A stretch of 28,523 bases of DNA from Bacteroidales bacterium (GTDB lineage Bacteria > Bacteroidota > Bacteroidia > Bacteroidales > WCHB1-69), in contig JAFXPL010000132.1 in NCBI GenBank assembly GCA_017527945.1, positions 1 to 28,523 of the forward strand, in the 5' to 3' direction. A program made the translations under genes and the position numbers. This document shows positions 1 to 7,956 of the stretch, one piece after another; position 1 is the stretch's first letter; each line of letters opens with the position of its first letter. The notes under the pieces were generated by a model that worked only from the letters and a program-made list of their open reading frames with translations, made no database searches and was not told the origin of the DNA.

Positions 1-17
1 ACTTGAAACTTGAAACC
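1..17. repeat. Partial ACTTGAA heptamer array at window edge
   Basis: Two copies of ACTTGAA followed by a decayed copy lie directly before the first gene, which starts about 10 bp further on. The same heptamer is repeated four times near 18613-18641 and occurs once near 1224. The array probably continues to the left of the window. Confidence 0.6.
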
Positions 18-27
18 TAAAACCACC

Positions 28-1194
28 ATGCTCATCGCTTTAATCATCGTTTTGATCCTTTTTCTTCTTCCAGATTTGTACATTTCCCTCGCGTTTCTTC
101 GCGGGGCTGCGCTTGTGTGGCGTGTTTTGTTTTTCGTCCCCACGCTTGTGGGGCTCTTCTCGGTGGTCGGCTTTCGCTTCTTCGGGATGACAAGCGGCCT
201 CAGTTCGTTGTTTTTGGCGATGCTCCTCTGCTTCGCGCTTCCCAAGTTCGTGTTCACGCTTATATCGTTGACGGCGAAGCTGTTGGGGCTGTGGAGTGCC
301 ACGGCTTTCACGGTGGTGAACACCTTTGGCCTCGTGACCGCCTGTGCGGTCTCCCTGATGGCGCTGTATGGTCTCACCCTCGGGTGGAAACGCTTGGAAA
401 CCAAGCATGTGGACCTCTACTTTGAGGATCTTCCGGAAGCCTACGACGGCTACCGCATTGCGCACCTCAGCGACTTGCACGTGGGCACCTATGGGCGCAA
501 GACCGCCTTTGTGGAGAAAGTGGTGCGCAGCGTGAATGAGGAAAATCCTGATTTGGTGGTGTTTACGGGCGATATTGTGAACGTTGACCCGGATGAGTTG
601 ACGCCCTTTGTGCCGGTGTTGTCTCGGCTTGCGGCAAAGGACGGTGTGATTTCCGTGCTCGGCAACCACGACTACTGTTTTTACGGCAACCCTGACCGGT
701 GGTCGCATGTGCGTGAAGGTGCCATGCAAGTGGTTGATAGGGAACGCTCCATGGGATGGGATGTGCTGATGAACGAGTCAAGGGTGCTGAAGAGGGGGGA
801 AGCGCGTCTTGCGGTTGCGGGGGTGGAGAACACGGGCAAGCCGCCGTTCCCGCAGATTGGCGACCTGCGGGCGGCCGTGAACGGGATAACGGACTATGAC
901 ACTGTTGCATGTGCTGAGGATGTCTTCACCATACTTCTTTCGCACGATCCGTCGCATTGGCGCATGGAGGTCTTGCCGGAGACGCACATCGCGCTCACCT
1001 TGTCGGGGCACACGCACGCGGCGCAATTCAAGCTGGGCCGCTGGTCGCCCTCCAGTTGGTTGTATCCGGAGTGGGGTGGGGCATATCAGTCTGACGGACA
1101 GCAGCTTTACATCTCCGAAGGCCTGGGCGGCACCCTTCCGTTCCGTTTTGGCGCCACTCCGCAGTTGGTGCTTCTCACGTTGCATCGCCGGTGA
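28..1194 (+). CDS. Membrane-anchored metallophosphoesterase (YkuE/YaeI-like)
   Basis: This is a predicted calcineurin-like metallophosphoesterase of 388 aa. About 120 N-terminal residues are hydrophobic and form roughly four membrane segments, with the catalytic domain after them. The metal-binding motifs appear in the family order: SDLH at 148-151, GDIV at 181-184, GNHD at 212-215, SHDP at 305-308 and GHTH at 327-330. Relatives with this layout are annotated as phosphohydrolases acting on envelope substrates such as UDP-sugar lipids, but the substrate cannot be read from this sequence. I chose the ATG at 28. A TTG at 10 is in frame but falls inside a heptamer repeat. The gene stands alone, with a new promoter-like box before the next gene. 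The fold call is firm; the substrate is unknown. Confidence 0.9.
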   Translation: MLIALIIVLILFLLPDLYISLAFLRGAALVWRVLFFVPTLVGLFSVVGFRFFGMTSGLSSLFLAMLLCFALPKFVFTLISLTAKLLGLWSATAFTVVNTFGLVTACAVSLMALYGLTLGWKRLETKHVDLYFEDLPEAYDGYRIAHLSDLHVGTYGRKTAFVEKVVRSVNEENPDLVVFTGDIVNVDPDELTPFVPVLSRLAAKDGVISVLGNHDYCFYGNPDRWSHVREGAMQVVDRERSMGWDVLMNESRVLKRGEARLAVAGVENTGKPPFPQIGDLRAAVNGITDYDTVACAEDVFTILLSHDPSHWRMEVLPETHIALTLSGHTHAAQFKLGRWSPSSWLYPEWGGAYQSDGQQLYISEGLGGTLPFRFGATPQLVLLTLHRR

Positions 1195-1264
1195 AAGGCT
1201 TTCCCAAAATCATGTGAACCCGAAACTTGAAACGCCCCCTCATACATCTTTAACCAAACTTTTG

Positions 1265-1272
1265 TATATTTG
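1265..1272 (+). promoter_or_regulatory. Bacteroidota -7 box (TATATTTG) for the PPIase operon
   Basis: TATATTTG matches the Bacteroidota TAnnTTTG consensus and lies about 54 bp before the ATG at 1327. The flanking GCCG resembles that after the other -7 boxes in this window. No clear -33 TTTG was found upstream. Confidence 0.55.
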
Positions 1273-1326
1273 CCGTTTGGAAATATATTGTGTTTTTGAA
1301 TCTAAAAATTTGATATAGAGGATATT

Positions 1327-3072
1327 ATGAAAAAGATGCTTTCACTGGCGATTTCCTTTGCCACCTTGTTTGGCGGATTTTTGTGCGCCCAGACGAACGA
1401 CCCGGTTCTGATGACCGTGGGTGGTGAGAAGGTGACCAAATCCGATTTCATCAAGGCTTACCAGAAAAACAGCTCGTTGAGCGAGGCCACGGAGGCCGAT
1501 CTGCGCGAATACCTGCGGCTTTACACCGACTACCGCATGAAGGTGCAGGAGGCCAAAGCCATGCAGTTGGACACGGCCAAGGCCTTCCAGCGGGAATGGG
1601 AGTCCTACAAAGGACAGTATGCGCAACAGTATCTTATTGATACAGAGGTAAGCGACCAACTTCTGCAGGAAACGGTGGACAGATCCCGCTACCATGTCCG
1701 TGCCTCCCATATCCTGGTGCGGATTCCGCAGGATGCCTCCCCGAAGGACACGCTTGCCGCCTACCATAAAATCATGAAGATTCGTGACGAGATTGTCGGC
1801 GGACTGGACTTCAATGAGGCTGCCGCCCGCTATTCCGAGGACGAGTCGGCGCGGGATTTCGTGAACCCGCAGACCGGGCGCCGTCAGCCGGGCAACCGCG
1901 GCGAACTGGGCTATTTCTCCGTCCTTGAAATGGTCTATCCGTTTGAGACTGCCGCCTACAGCACGCCGGTGGGACAGGTCTCCATGCCCGTTCGCAGCCA
2001 GTTCGGCTACCATTTGGTGTATGTGCAGGACAAGATTCCGGCGATTGCGAAACTCTTTGTGTCTCAGATTTTTGTGAAAGACACAGCGGCCCTTGATGCC
2101 AAGGCGGACCATCGGGAGATGCTGCGGAAGTGCGCGCTTATACGGGAGCAGTACCAGCAGGGCGTGCCGTTCGACACGCTGACCGTCCGCTACTCCGACG
2201 ACATTGCCACGCGCTCGCATGGCGGCCGCATGGAGCCGTTCACCCCCAACCGCCGTCCGGGCAATTATGTGAGCGCCGCCCTCAAGCTGAAGAAAGGCCA
2301 GATTTCCGACCCGGTACCGTCCATGATCGGTTGGCACATTCTGCGCCTCGATTCTGTCGTCTATACCACTGTGAACGAGGAATTTGAGTATATGGTCAAG
2401 AATCGGCTCGGCCGCGACTCGCGCTCCAAAAAAAGCAAGGAGTCGCTGGTGGAGAAACTGAAAAACGAGTACAACTACCAGGAAAAAGGCAAGGCTGCCG
2501 CGATGAAGTTCTTCCGCAAGAACATGCCCGACAACTTCTTCCAGGCCAAGCGTGTGGCCGCTGACTCGCTGAAAGGCATCGAGAAGCTGAAGCCGATGTG
2601 CTCGTATGCCGACAGAACTCTTTCCGCACGCGATTTCGGTCGCTATCTGTCTCGCTATCAAGGGGCGCAAATCAGTACGTCAATGGAGGCTTTCTTAGAA
2701 CAGACGTTCTCTAATTTTGTGATGGAGAACATGTTGCGCTATGAAAGCTCTCGCTTGATGGACAAGTATCCGGAATACCGGGATGTGGTGAACGAGGTGT
2801 ATGATGGTTTGCTGATTTACGAGGTCAACGCCAAGATGGTCTGGAACGCAGCCATTCAGGACACCGTGGGGGCGGAGCGTTTCTATGAGACGATCAAGTC
2901 TCAGTTCGCTACCGGCGACACGCTGCAGCCCTATAAGCCCTTCGGGGAGGTCCGCGCCCTCGTCATCAGCCAGTATCAAGACAAATTGGAGAAAGACTGG
3001 GTGGCCAATCTGCATAAGAAATATCCTGTCAAACTGAACGAGGAGGTTTTCCGTTCCATTTTGAAACGATAG
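1327..3072 (+). CDS. Secreted peptidylprolyl isomerase with two parvulin (PpiC) domains
   Basis: A 581-aa periplasmic folding factor of the SurA/PpiD type. A signal peptide occupies residues 1-21 and ends in CAQ. A helical SurA_N-like segment (about 25-115) follows, then two parvulin domains. The first spans about 122-236 (RASHILVRI, then GELGYFS and FGYHLVYV). The second spans about 243-343 (VSQIFVKDT, then HGGRMEPF and IGWHILRLDS). The C-terminal 240 residues look helical and lysine-rich and are probably a chaperone region. It is the first gene of a compact operon, with 1 bp before the next gene, which is a second SurA-like protein. Its likely job is folding of outer-membrane proteins. Family assignment is strong; the choice between SurA and PpiD orthology is not resolved. 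Confidence 0.92.
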   Translation: MKKMLSLAISFATLFGGFLCAQTNDPVLMTVGGEKVTKSDFIKAYQKNSSLSEATEADLREYLRLYTDYRMKVQEAKAMQLDTAKAFQREWESYKGQYAQQYLIDTEVSDQLLQETVDRSRYHVRASHILVRIPQDASPKDTLAAYHKIMKIRDEIVGGLDFNEAAARYSEDESARDFVNPQTGRRQPGNRGELGYFSVLEMVYPFETAAYSTPVGQVSMPVRSQFGYHLVYVQDKIPAIAKLFVSQIFVKDTAALDAKADHREMLRKCALIREQYQQGVPFDTLTVRYSDDIATRSHGGRMEPFTPNRRPGNYVSAALKLKKGQISDPVPSMIGWHILRLDSVVYTTVNEEFEYMVKNRLGRDSRSKKSKESLVEKLKNEYNYQEKGKAAAMKFFRKNMPDNFFQAKRVAADSLKGIEKLKPMCSYADRTLSARDFGRYLSRYQGAQISTSMEAFLEQTFSNFVMENMLRYESSRLMDKYPEYRDVVNEVYDGLLIYEVNAKMVWNAAIQDTVGAERFYETIKSQFATGDTLQPYKPFGEVRALVISQYQDKLEKDWVANLHKKYPVKLNEEVFRSILKR

Positions 3073-3073
3073 C

Positions 3074-3916
3074 GTGAGAAAAACAGCCTTTTTGTTCTGC
3101 ATTCTGCTGCTGTGCTGCGCCGCCTGCCGCAAAAAGGGCGACGCGGTCGTGGCGCAGGTCTATCAGTACAAGCTCTACGCCTCCGAAGTGCAGGCCGGCA
3201 TGCCGCGCGGCCTCTCCCAGGAGGACAGTCTGTCGCTCGTCCGCGACTTCATCGACAGCTGGGTCAAGGAAAAACTGATCCTGCACGAAGCCGAGAAAAA
3301 GCTCTCCCCCCGAGAAAAGAATTTCGAGAAGGAGATGTCGGAGTATCGCAATGCGCTGCTAATCAACAGGTATTATGAGAAACTGTGGCAGAAAGATACC
3401 GCCCAAGCCGTGGTTTCCGACCAGGAAATCGACGAGTTCGTCCGCTCGTTGGACGACCGCTACACGGTGGAGAAGGAAATTGTCAGGGTCAACTATGTGA
3501 AAATGCCGTCCGCGGACGCGCAGCTGCCCCAGGTGAAGGCCATCCTCTTCGACGAGAGCCGCCGCAAGGACGAGAAAGAGGCGCTGGTGGCGATGCTCGG
3601 CGACACGATTGAGTATCTGCTCGACGACGATGCATGGCTCTATCTTGACGACCTGCAAAACGAGGTCTCTTTCCAGATTAACGCGGAGGCGGCCATGGAG
3701 AAGGGAAACGTGCAGCGCATGGAGAAGCAAGTCGGCGACCAGACGGTTCTGCTGGTGGTTCTCGACTATCGGTCGCAACGCTCGGTGAACGAGACGAAAG
3801 AGGAACGCGCCGCCGCAGGCATGCTCCTCCAGAACCAGCGCAAGAGCCAGTTCGTCAACCGCTACATTCAGGAACTTTATGACAAGGCCATCAAAGAAGG
3901 CAAAATTGTGCAATGA
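3074..3916 (+). CDS. SurA N-terminal-like lipoprotein (non-catalytic PPIase paralogue)
   Basis: A 280-aa protein starting at GTG 3074, one base after the preceding stop. That start gives a good lipoprotein signal with the lipobox cysteine at residue 18 (CAAC), followed by RKKGD. The body is charged and helical, and residues about 45-125 resemble SurA_N chaperone helices (the segment beginning FIDSWVKEKLILHEAEKKL). No parvulin motifs are visible, so isomerase activity is unlikely. Bacteroides species often place such a lipoprotein between two SurA-type genes. Here dut follows after 12 bp, so the usual third member is not present. It is inferred to act as an envelope chaperone with the upstream PPIase. 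Confidence 0.8.
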   Translation: MRKTAFLFCILLLCCAACRKKGDAVVAQVYQYKLYASEVQAGMPRGLSQEDSLSLVRDFIDSWVKEKLILHEAEKKLSPREKNFEKEMSEYRNALLINRYYEKLWQKDTAQAVVSDQEIDEFVRSLDDRYTVEKEIVRVNYVKMPSADAQLPQVKAILFDESRRKDEKEALVAMLGDTIEYLLDDDAWLYLDDLQNEVSFQINAEAAMEKGNVQRMEKQVGDQTVLLVVLDYRSQRSVNETKEERAAAGMLLQNQRKSQFVNRYIQELYDKAIKEGKIVQ

Positions 3917-3928
3917 TTTAACAACCAA

Positions 3929-4369
3929 ATGATACGAATCTACAACAAATCCAAGAATGCCCTGCCGACGTATGCGTCGGAACGGGCTGCCGGCATGGAT
4001 CTGCGTGCGGACCTTGCGGCCCCCGTCATGCTCCAGCCGATGGAGCGCAAGCTCATCCCGACGGGACTGTTCATCGAACTGCCGGACGACTGCGAGGCGC
4101 AGGTGCGCCCGCGCAGCGGCTTGGCTCTCAAGCACGGCATCACCGTTCTGAACAGTCCGGGCACCATCGACGCCGATTACCGGGGCGAAGTGTGCGTGAT
4201 TCTCATCAACCTGTCGGACGAGCCGTTCGAGATCCAGCCCGGTGAACGCATCGCCCAGATGGTCGTCGCCCCGTTTCGGCAAGTGAAACTCCAGCCTGTT
4301 GAAACCCTGGAAGAGTTATCGTCCACGGAGCGCGGCACAGGCGGATTTGGACATAGTGGAAAGAAATAA
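3929..4369 (+). CDS. dut: dUTP diphosphatase
   Basis: A 146-aa trimeric-type dUTPase that hydrolyses dUTP to dUMP and pyrophosphate. This supplies the dTMP precursor and keeps uracil out of DNA. All five family motifs are visible: AAGMDL at 20-25, RPRSGLAL at 60-67, [13 protein letters not shown] at 78-90 with the catalytic Asp, GERIAQMV at about 105-112, and the flexible C-terminal RGTGGFG at 135-141. The length is typical. It is the third gene of the operon that starts at 1327, with gaps of 12 and 10 bp to its neighbours. It is cytoplasmic. Confidence 0.97.
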   Translation: MIRIYNKSKNALPTYASERAAGMDLRADLAAPVMLQPMERKLIPTGLFIELPDDCEAQVRPRSGLALKHGITVLNSPGTIDADYRGEVCVILINLSDEPFEIQPGERIAQMVVAPFRQVKLQPVETLEELSSTERGTGGFGHSGKK

Positions 4370-4379
4370 CTAATTGATT

Positions 4380-5336
4380 ATGAAAAGATTGTCGGTTTTT
4401 CTTGCAGTAATACTTTTGGTGGTTTCCGTAGATGCGCAATCCACCCAAAAGACGCGCCGGACGGCCTCGAACTCGAAGGAGGCGGTGACGGAACGGCAGA
4501 TTTCCAGCCGCTTCAACCAAGGACTGCGGGCCTATTACACGGCGCAATATGACGAGGCGGTGCAGGCCTTTTCCGGCATCCTTTCAGACAACCCCAAGCA
4601 TGCACCCTCGTATTACATGCTGGCGCGTGTGTATGCCGGGCAGCAACGTTATACCGAGGCGGAATCGGCCTGCAGACAGGCGGTCAAGCTTGACAAGAAC
4701 AACATTTGGTACCAGGTTGCCCTGGCGCAGTCCCTTATGACCAACGAGAACTTCAAAGAAGCCCTGCCGCTTTGGGAAAAAGTGTGCCGTGAATATCCTA
4801 ATAACACGGACTACCTCGCCGCTTTGGTTTTGTGCTACGAGAAGACGGCCCAGCCGGCCAAGGCAGCGGAAACCCGCGCCCAGCTCGCGGCATTGCAGCA
4901 GGAGGATTCACAGAAGCCCTCTGTCGCGCATTCAGAAGGCTCTTCCGGAAACTCGAAGGCGGCCGGACAGGCGGCGCTGAAGGCTCAGCAGTATGAAAAG
5001 GCTGTGGCACATTTGGAGCAAGCCCTGCGGGAAGACGACACCGACTACGAGGTGTGGGAGGCCTTTTCTGAGGCCGTCTCCAAGTCGGGACAGTGGGCGA
5101 GGCTCACCGCCTACGAAGACGACCTGACCACGCTTTTCCCGCAGTCGGCGGCACTGCTGACCACCCTCGCCGACGCGTTCTTGCAACAAGGAAACAACGA
5201 AAAGGCGGTGGAATACTACCGCCAGGCGCTTGCCTTCTCTTTTGACGAGACGTTGACCAAGCAGATCCGCCGGGGACTGCATGACGCCTACACGCGCATG
5301 GGCGATGCCGATAAGGCTGCGCGCTATCGCGATTAG
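4380..5336 (+). CDS. Secreted tetratricopeptide-repeat protein
   Basis: A 318-aa protein with a signal peptide ending near VDAQ (about residue 20), so it is probably periplasmic. TPR units are visible from about 40 onwards: ITR-like helices around AYYTAQYDEAVQAFSGIL, YMLARVYAGQQRYTEAESACRQA, then KAGQAALKAQQYEKAVAHLEQAL and a final unit around LADAFLQQGNNEKAVEYYRQAL. It is probably a protein-interaction scaffold. I chose the ATG at 4380; an upstream TTG at 4374 would add two residues and spoil the signal peptide start. It is the last gene of the operon. A 9-bp tandem array begins at the base after its TAG stop. Confidence 0.85.
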   Translation: MKRLSVFLAVILLVVSVDAQSTQKTRRTASNSKEAVTERQISSRFNQGLRAYYTAQYDEAVQAFSGILSDNPKHAPSYYMLARVYAGQQRYTEAESACRQAVKLDKNNIWYQVALAQSLMTNENFKEALPLWEKVCREYPNNTDYLAALVLCYEKTAQPAKAAETRAQLAALQQEDSQKPSVAHSEGSSGNSKAAGQAALKAQQYEKAVAHLEQALREDDTDYEVWEAFSEAVSKSGQWARLTAYEDDLTTLFPQSAALLTTLADAFLQQGNNEKAVEYYRQALAFSFDETLTKQIRRGLHDAYTRMGDADKAARYRD

Positions 5337-5381
5337 TAAGTTTAGGGAGTTTAGGGAGTTTAGTAAGTTTAGGGAGTTTAG
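5337..5381. repeat. Five 9-bp units, NNAGTTTAG, in phase with the TPR gene stop
   Basis: The units are TAAGTTTAG, GGAGTTTAG, GGAGTTTAG, TAAGTTTAG and GGAGTTTAG. Because the unit is 9 bp and starts directly after the stop codon, every unit places another TAG (and two units also a TAA) in the reading frame of the upstream gene. The trxB array at 17521-17565 has the same unit in the same relation to its gene. Confidence 0.9.
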
Positions 5382-5420
5382 AGCTAACGTCCAATAGTTA
5401 GTGAAAGGAAAGTGAAAAAG

Positions 5421-7925
5421 ATGAGATTGGATCAACGTGAGTTTGAAAAGAGCCCTGACTACATTCGTGTGCGCGGGGCTCGAGTGCATAATCTGAAAGA
5501 CATTGATGTGGATGTGCCGTTGCACCGGATTGTGGCTGTGGCGGGTGTTTCCGGCTCTGGAAAGTCTTCGTTGGCTCTCGGGGTGCTCTATGCGGAGGGC
5601 TCGCGCCGTTATTTGGAGTCGCTATCCACCTATACGCGCCGCCGCATGACGCAGGCCGCCAAGGCCGATGTCGATGAGATTCTTTATGTGCCTGCCGCTC
5701 TCGCCCTGCACCAGCGGCCTGCCGTCCCGGGCATCCGCTCCACTTTCGGCACGGGCACGGAGCTGCTTAACAGCTTGAGACTCATGTATTCCCGCTTGGC
5801 CGAGCATCGCTGTCCCAATGGGCATTACTTGTTGCCTTCCCTTGCTGTGGCCGCCGGTCAGGAGTGTGTCTGCCCGGAATGCGGCGAGCATTTCTATGCG
5901 CCGGGCGCAGAGGAGCTGGCCTTCAACAGCCAGGGAGCCTGTCGGCACTGCGGCGGCACCGGCATGGTGCGCACCGTTGACAAGGCCTCTCTCGTGCCCG
6001 ATGAGTCGCTCACGATCGACGATGGGGCCGTTGCGCCGTGGAACAGCCTCATGTGGTCGCTCATGACCGACGTGTGCCGCGCCATGGGGGTCCGCACCGA
6101 CGTGCCATTCCGCGAACTGACGGACAAAGAGAAGGATATCGTCTATAACGGTCCTGCCGAGAAGAAACATATTTTCTATAAGTCCAAGACCACGAACGTG
6201 GCCGGGGAGATGGACTTCACCTACTTCAATGCCACCTATACGGTGGAGAATGCGCTGTCGAAAGTGAAGGACGAGAAGGGGATGAAGCGCGTGGAGAAAT
6301 TCCTGAAGGAGGATGTCTGCCCCGAATGCCACGGCACCCGACTGTCGGAGGCTGCCCGGGCACCCAGGCTGCGCGGCATCGGGCTCGACGAGGCCTGCCA
6401 GATGACACTTTCGCAGCTGTCGGAGTGGGTGGACGGAGTGCCCGCGTCGTTGCCTGAAGAGATGCGTCCCATGGCCGAAAGCATTTGCGAGTCATTTCGG
6501 ACTGCCGCCAATCGGTTGATGGACTTAGGGTTAGGGTATCTTACCCTCGACCGAGCCGCCTCCACGCTCTCCACCGGCGAGCGGCAGCGGATGCAGCTTG
6601 CCCGCGCCGTCCGAAACCGCACTACGGGCGTGCTCTACGTCTTGGACGAACCCTCCATCGGTCTGCATCCTTCTAACATCGTGGGACTTAATGGGGTGAT
6701 GCACGACCTCGTGGCCGACGGCAACACGGTGCTGCTGGTTGACCACGACACCCAAATCCTGCAGGAGGCCGATTGGCTCATCGAGTTGGGACCGGATGCG
6801 GGTGCCAAAGGCGGACAGGTCATCGCCGAGGGCACCATCGCCGACATCATACGGAACCCGGGTTCGCGCATAGGCCCTTTCTTGGACCTGAAACGCGAGC
6901 ATGGCTGGAGCGACCCCGACAAGGAACGACTCTTTGAATTTGGCAATATCCACTTGTCAACCAAACAGATACATACAGTGAAGCCGTTGGAAGTCGATAT
7001 TCCCAAAGGACGGCTCACCGTGGTGACGGGTGTGTCGGGATCCGGCAAGACAACGCTGATTCTGGAAAGCCTTGTGCCGGCGTTGGAGGCACTGACCCGC
7101 AAGAAGCGGATGCCGGACCATGTCACGGACATCCTCGCCGAGGGTATCGAGCACGTGAAACTCATCGATGCCACGCCCATCGGCATCAATGTGCGCTCCA
7201 CCGTGGCCACTTACGCGAACGCGCACGACGAGCTGCGCAAAATCTACGCTCGAACCCCTGAAGCCAAGCGGCGCGGTTACAAAGCCGGCGACTTCTCCTA
7301 CAACACCGGTGACCTGCGCTGTCCGGTCTGCGACGGCACCGGCTCCATCAGCCTTGACGTCCAGTTCCTCCCCGATGTCGATATTCCTTGTCCCGAGTGC
7401 CGCGGCTCGCGCTACGCCAAAGCCGCCTACGCGGTCAAGCACACCAACAAGCGCCACGAAAGTGTCTCCCTGCCGGCGCTGATGGACATGGACATCAACA
7501 CTGCCATGGAGTTCTGCCAGGATATGAAGACGGTCTTTCCGAAGCTTCAAGTGCTGCAAAGTCTTGGTTTAGGGTATCTTACGCTTGGTGAGGAGACGCC
7601 GAGCCTGTCGGGCGGCGAGGCCCAGCGGCTGAAGCTGGCCACCGAAATGGGACGTCTGCAGCACGATTCGGTGTTTGTGTTCGACGAACCCACCATCGGG
7701 CTGCATCCTTTGGATGTGCAGACGCTGTTGCAGGTGTTCGACACGCTGATCCGGAACGGGGCCACGGTGGTTGTCATCGAGCACGACTTGGACGTGATCC
7801 GGGCGGCCGACTACATTATCGACATGGGACCGGGCGGCGGCGAGGACGGCGGCCGCGTCGTGGCCGTGGGCACGCCGAGGGATATCGCGAGGAACCCGGA
7901 GAGCATCACGGGGCGGTTCCTGTGA
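5421..7925 (+). CDS. UvrA-like ABC ATPase (class II-like excinuclease subunit A paralogue)
   Basis: An 834-aa soluble twin ABC ATPase of the UvrA family, about 100 residues shorter than canonical UvrA. The ATPase motifs are Walker A GVSGSGKSS (about 42-50) and GVSGSGKTT (about 537-545), Walker B LDEPSIGLHP and FDEPTIGLHP, and signatures STGERQRMQLA and SGGEAQRLKLA. The zinc modules are CPECGEHF/CRHCGGTG (about 151-180), CPECHGTR (300-307) and the larger CPVCDGTG...CPECRGSR (634-664). The region after the first Walker A is short, consistent with loss of the UvrB-interaction insert, as in UvrA2/DrrC-type proteins linked to DNA damage or drug tolerance. The ATG at 5421 is preferred over GTG 5412 because an AGGAA lies about 10 bp upstream of it. 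The gene is monocistronic and convergent with the caspase cluster. Confidence 0.88.
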   Translation: MRLDQREFEKSPDYIRVRGARVHNLKDIDVDVPLHRIVAVAGVSGSGKSSLALGVLYAEGSRRYLESLSTYTRRRMTQAAKADVDEILYVPAALALHQRPAVPGIRSTFGTGTELLNSLRLMYSRLAEHRCPNGHYLLPSLAVAAGQECVCPECGEHFYAPGAEELAFNSQGACRHCGGTGMVRTVDKASLVPDESLTIDDGAVAPWNSLMWSLMTDVCRAMGVRTDVPFRELTDKEKDIVYNGPAEKKHIFYKSKTTNVAGEMDFTYFNATYTVENALSKVKDEKGMKRVEKFLKEDVCPECHGTRLSEAARAPRLRGIGLDEACQMTLSQLSEWVDGVPASLPEEMRPMAESICESFRTAANRLMDLGLGYLTLDRAASTLSTGERQRMQLARAVRNRTTGVLYVLDEPSIGLHPSNIVGLNGVMHDLVADGNTVLLVDHDTQILQEADWLIELGPDAGAKGGQVIAEGTIADIIRNPGSRIGPFLDLKREHGWSDPDKERLFEFGNIHLSTKQIHTVKPLEVDIPKGRLTVVTGVSGSGKTTLILESLVPALEALTRKKRMPDHVTDILAEGIEHVKLIDATPIGINVRSTVATYANAHDELRKIYARTPEAKRRGYKAGDFSYNTGDLRCPVCDGTGSISLDVQFLPDVDIPCPECRGSRYAKAAYAVKHTNKRHESVSLPALMDMDINTAMEFCQDMKTVFPKLQVLQSLGLGYLTLGEETPSLSGGEAQRLKLATEMGRLQHDSVFVFDEPTIGLHPLDVQTLLQVFDTLIRNGATVVVIEHDLDVIRAADYIIDMGPGGGEDGGRVVAVGTPRDIARNPESITGRFL

Positions 7926-7956
7926 TCGGGAGCGGTTATGGATTATTGCGTCTGTC

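Noticed and set aside
5337..5381. Telomere-like TTTAGGG repeats suggesting a eukaryotic or linear-replicon end
   Set aside because: The period is 9 bp, not 6 or 7. The units are degenerate, the array is short, and it sits between two bacterial genes.
6530..7577. Identical TTAGGGTATCTTA strings near 6532 and 7568, resembling the intergenic repeats
   Set aside because: Both encode the LGLGYLTL motif at the equivalent place in each half of the UvrA-like protein, so the match follows from internal domain duplication.
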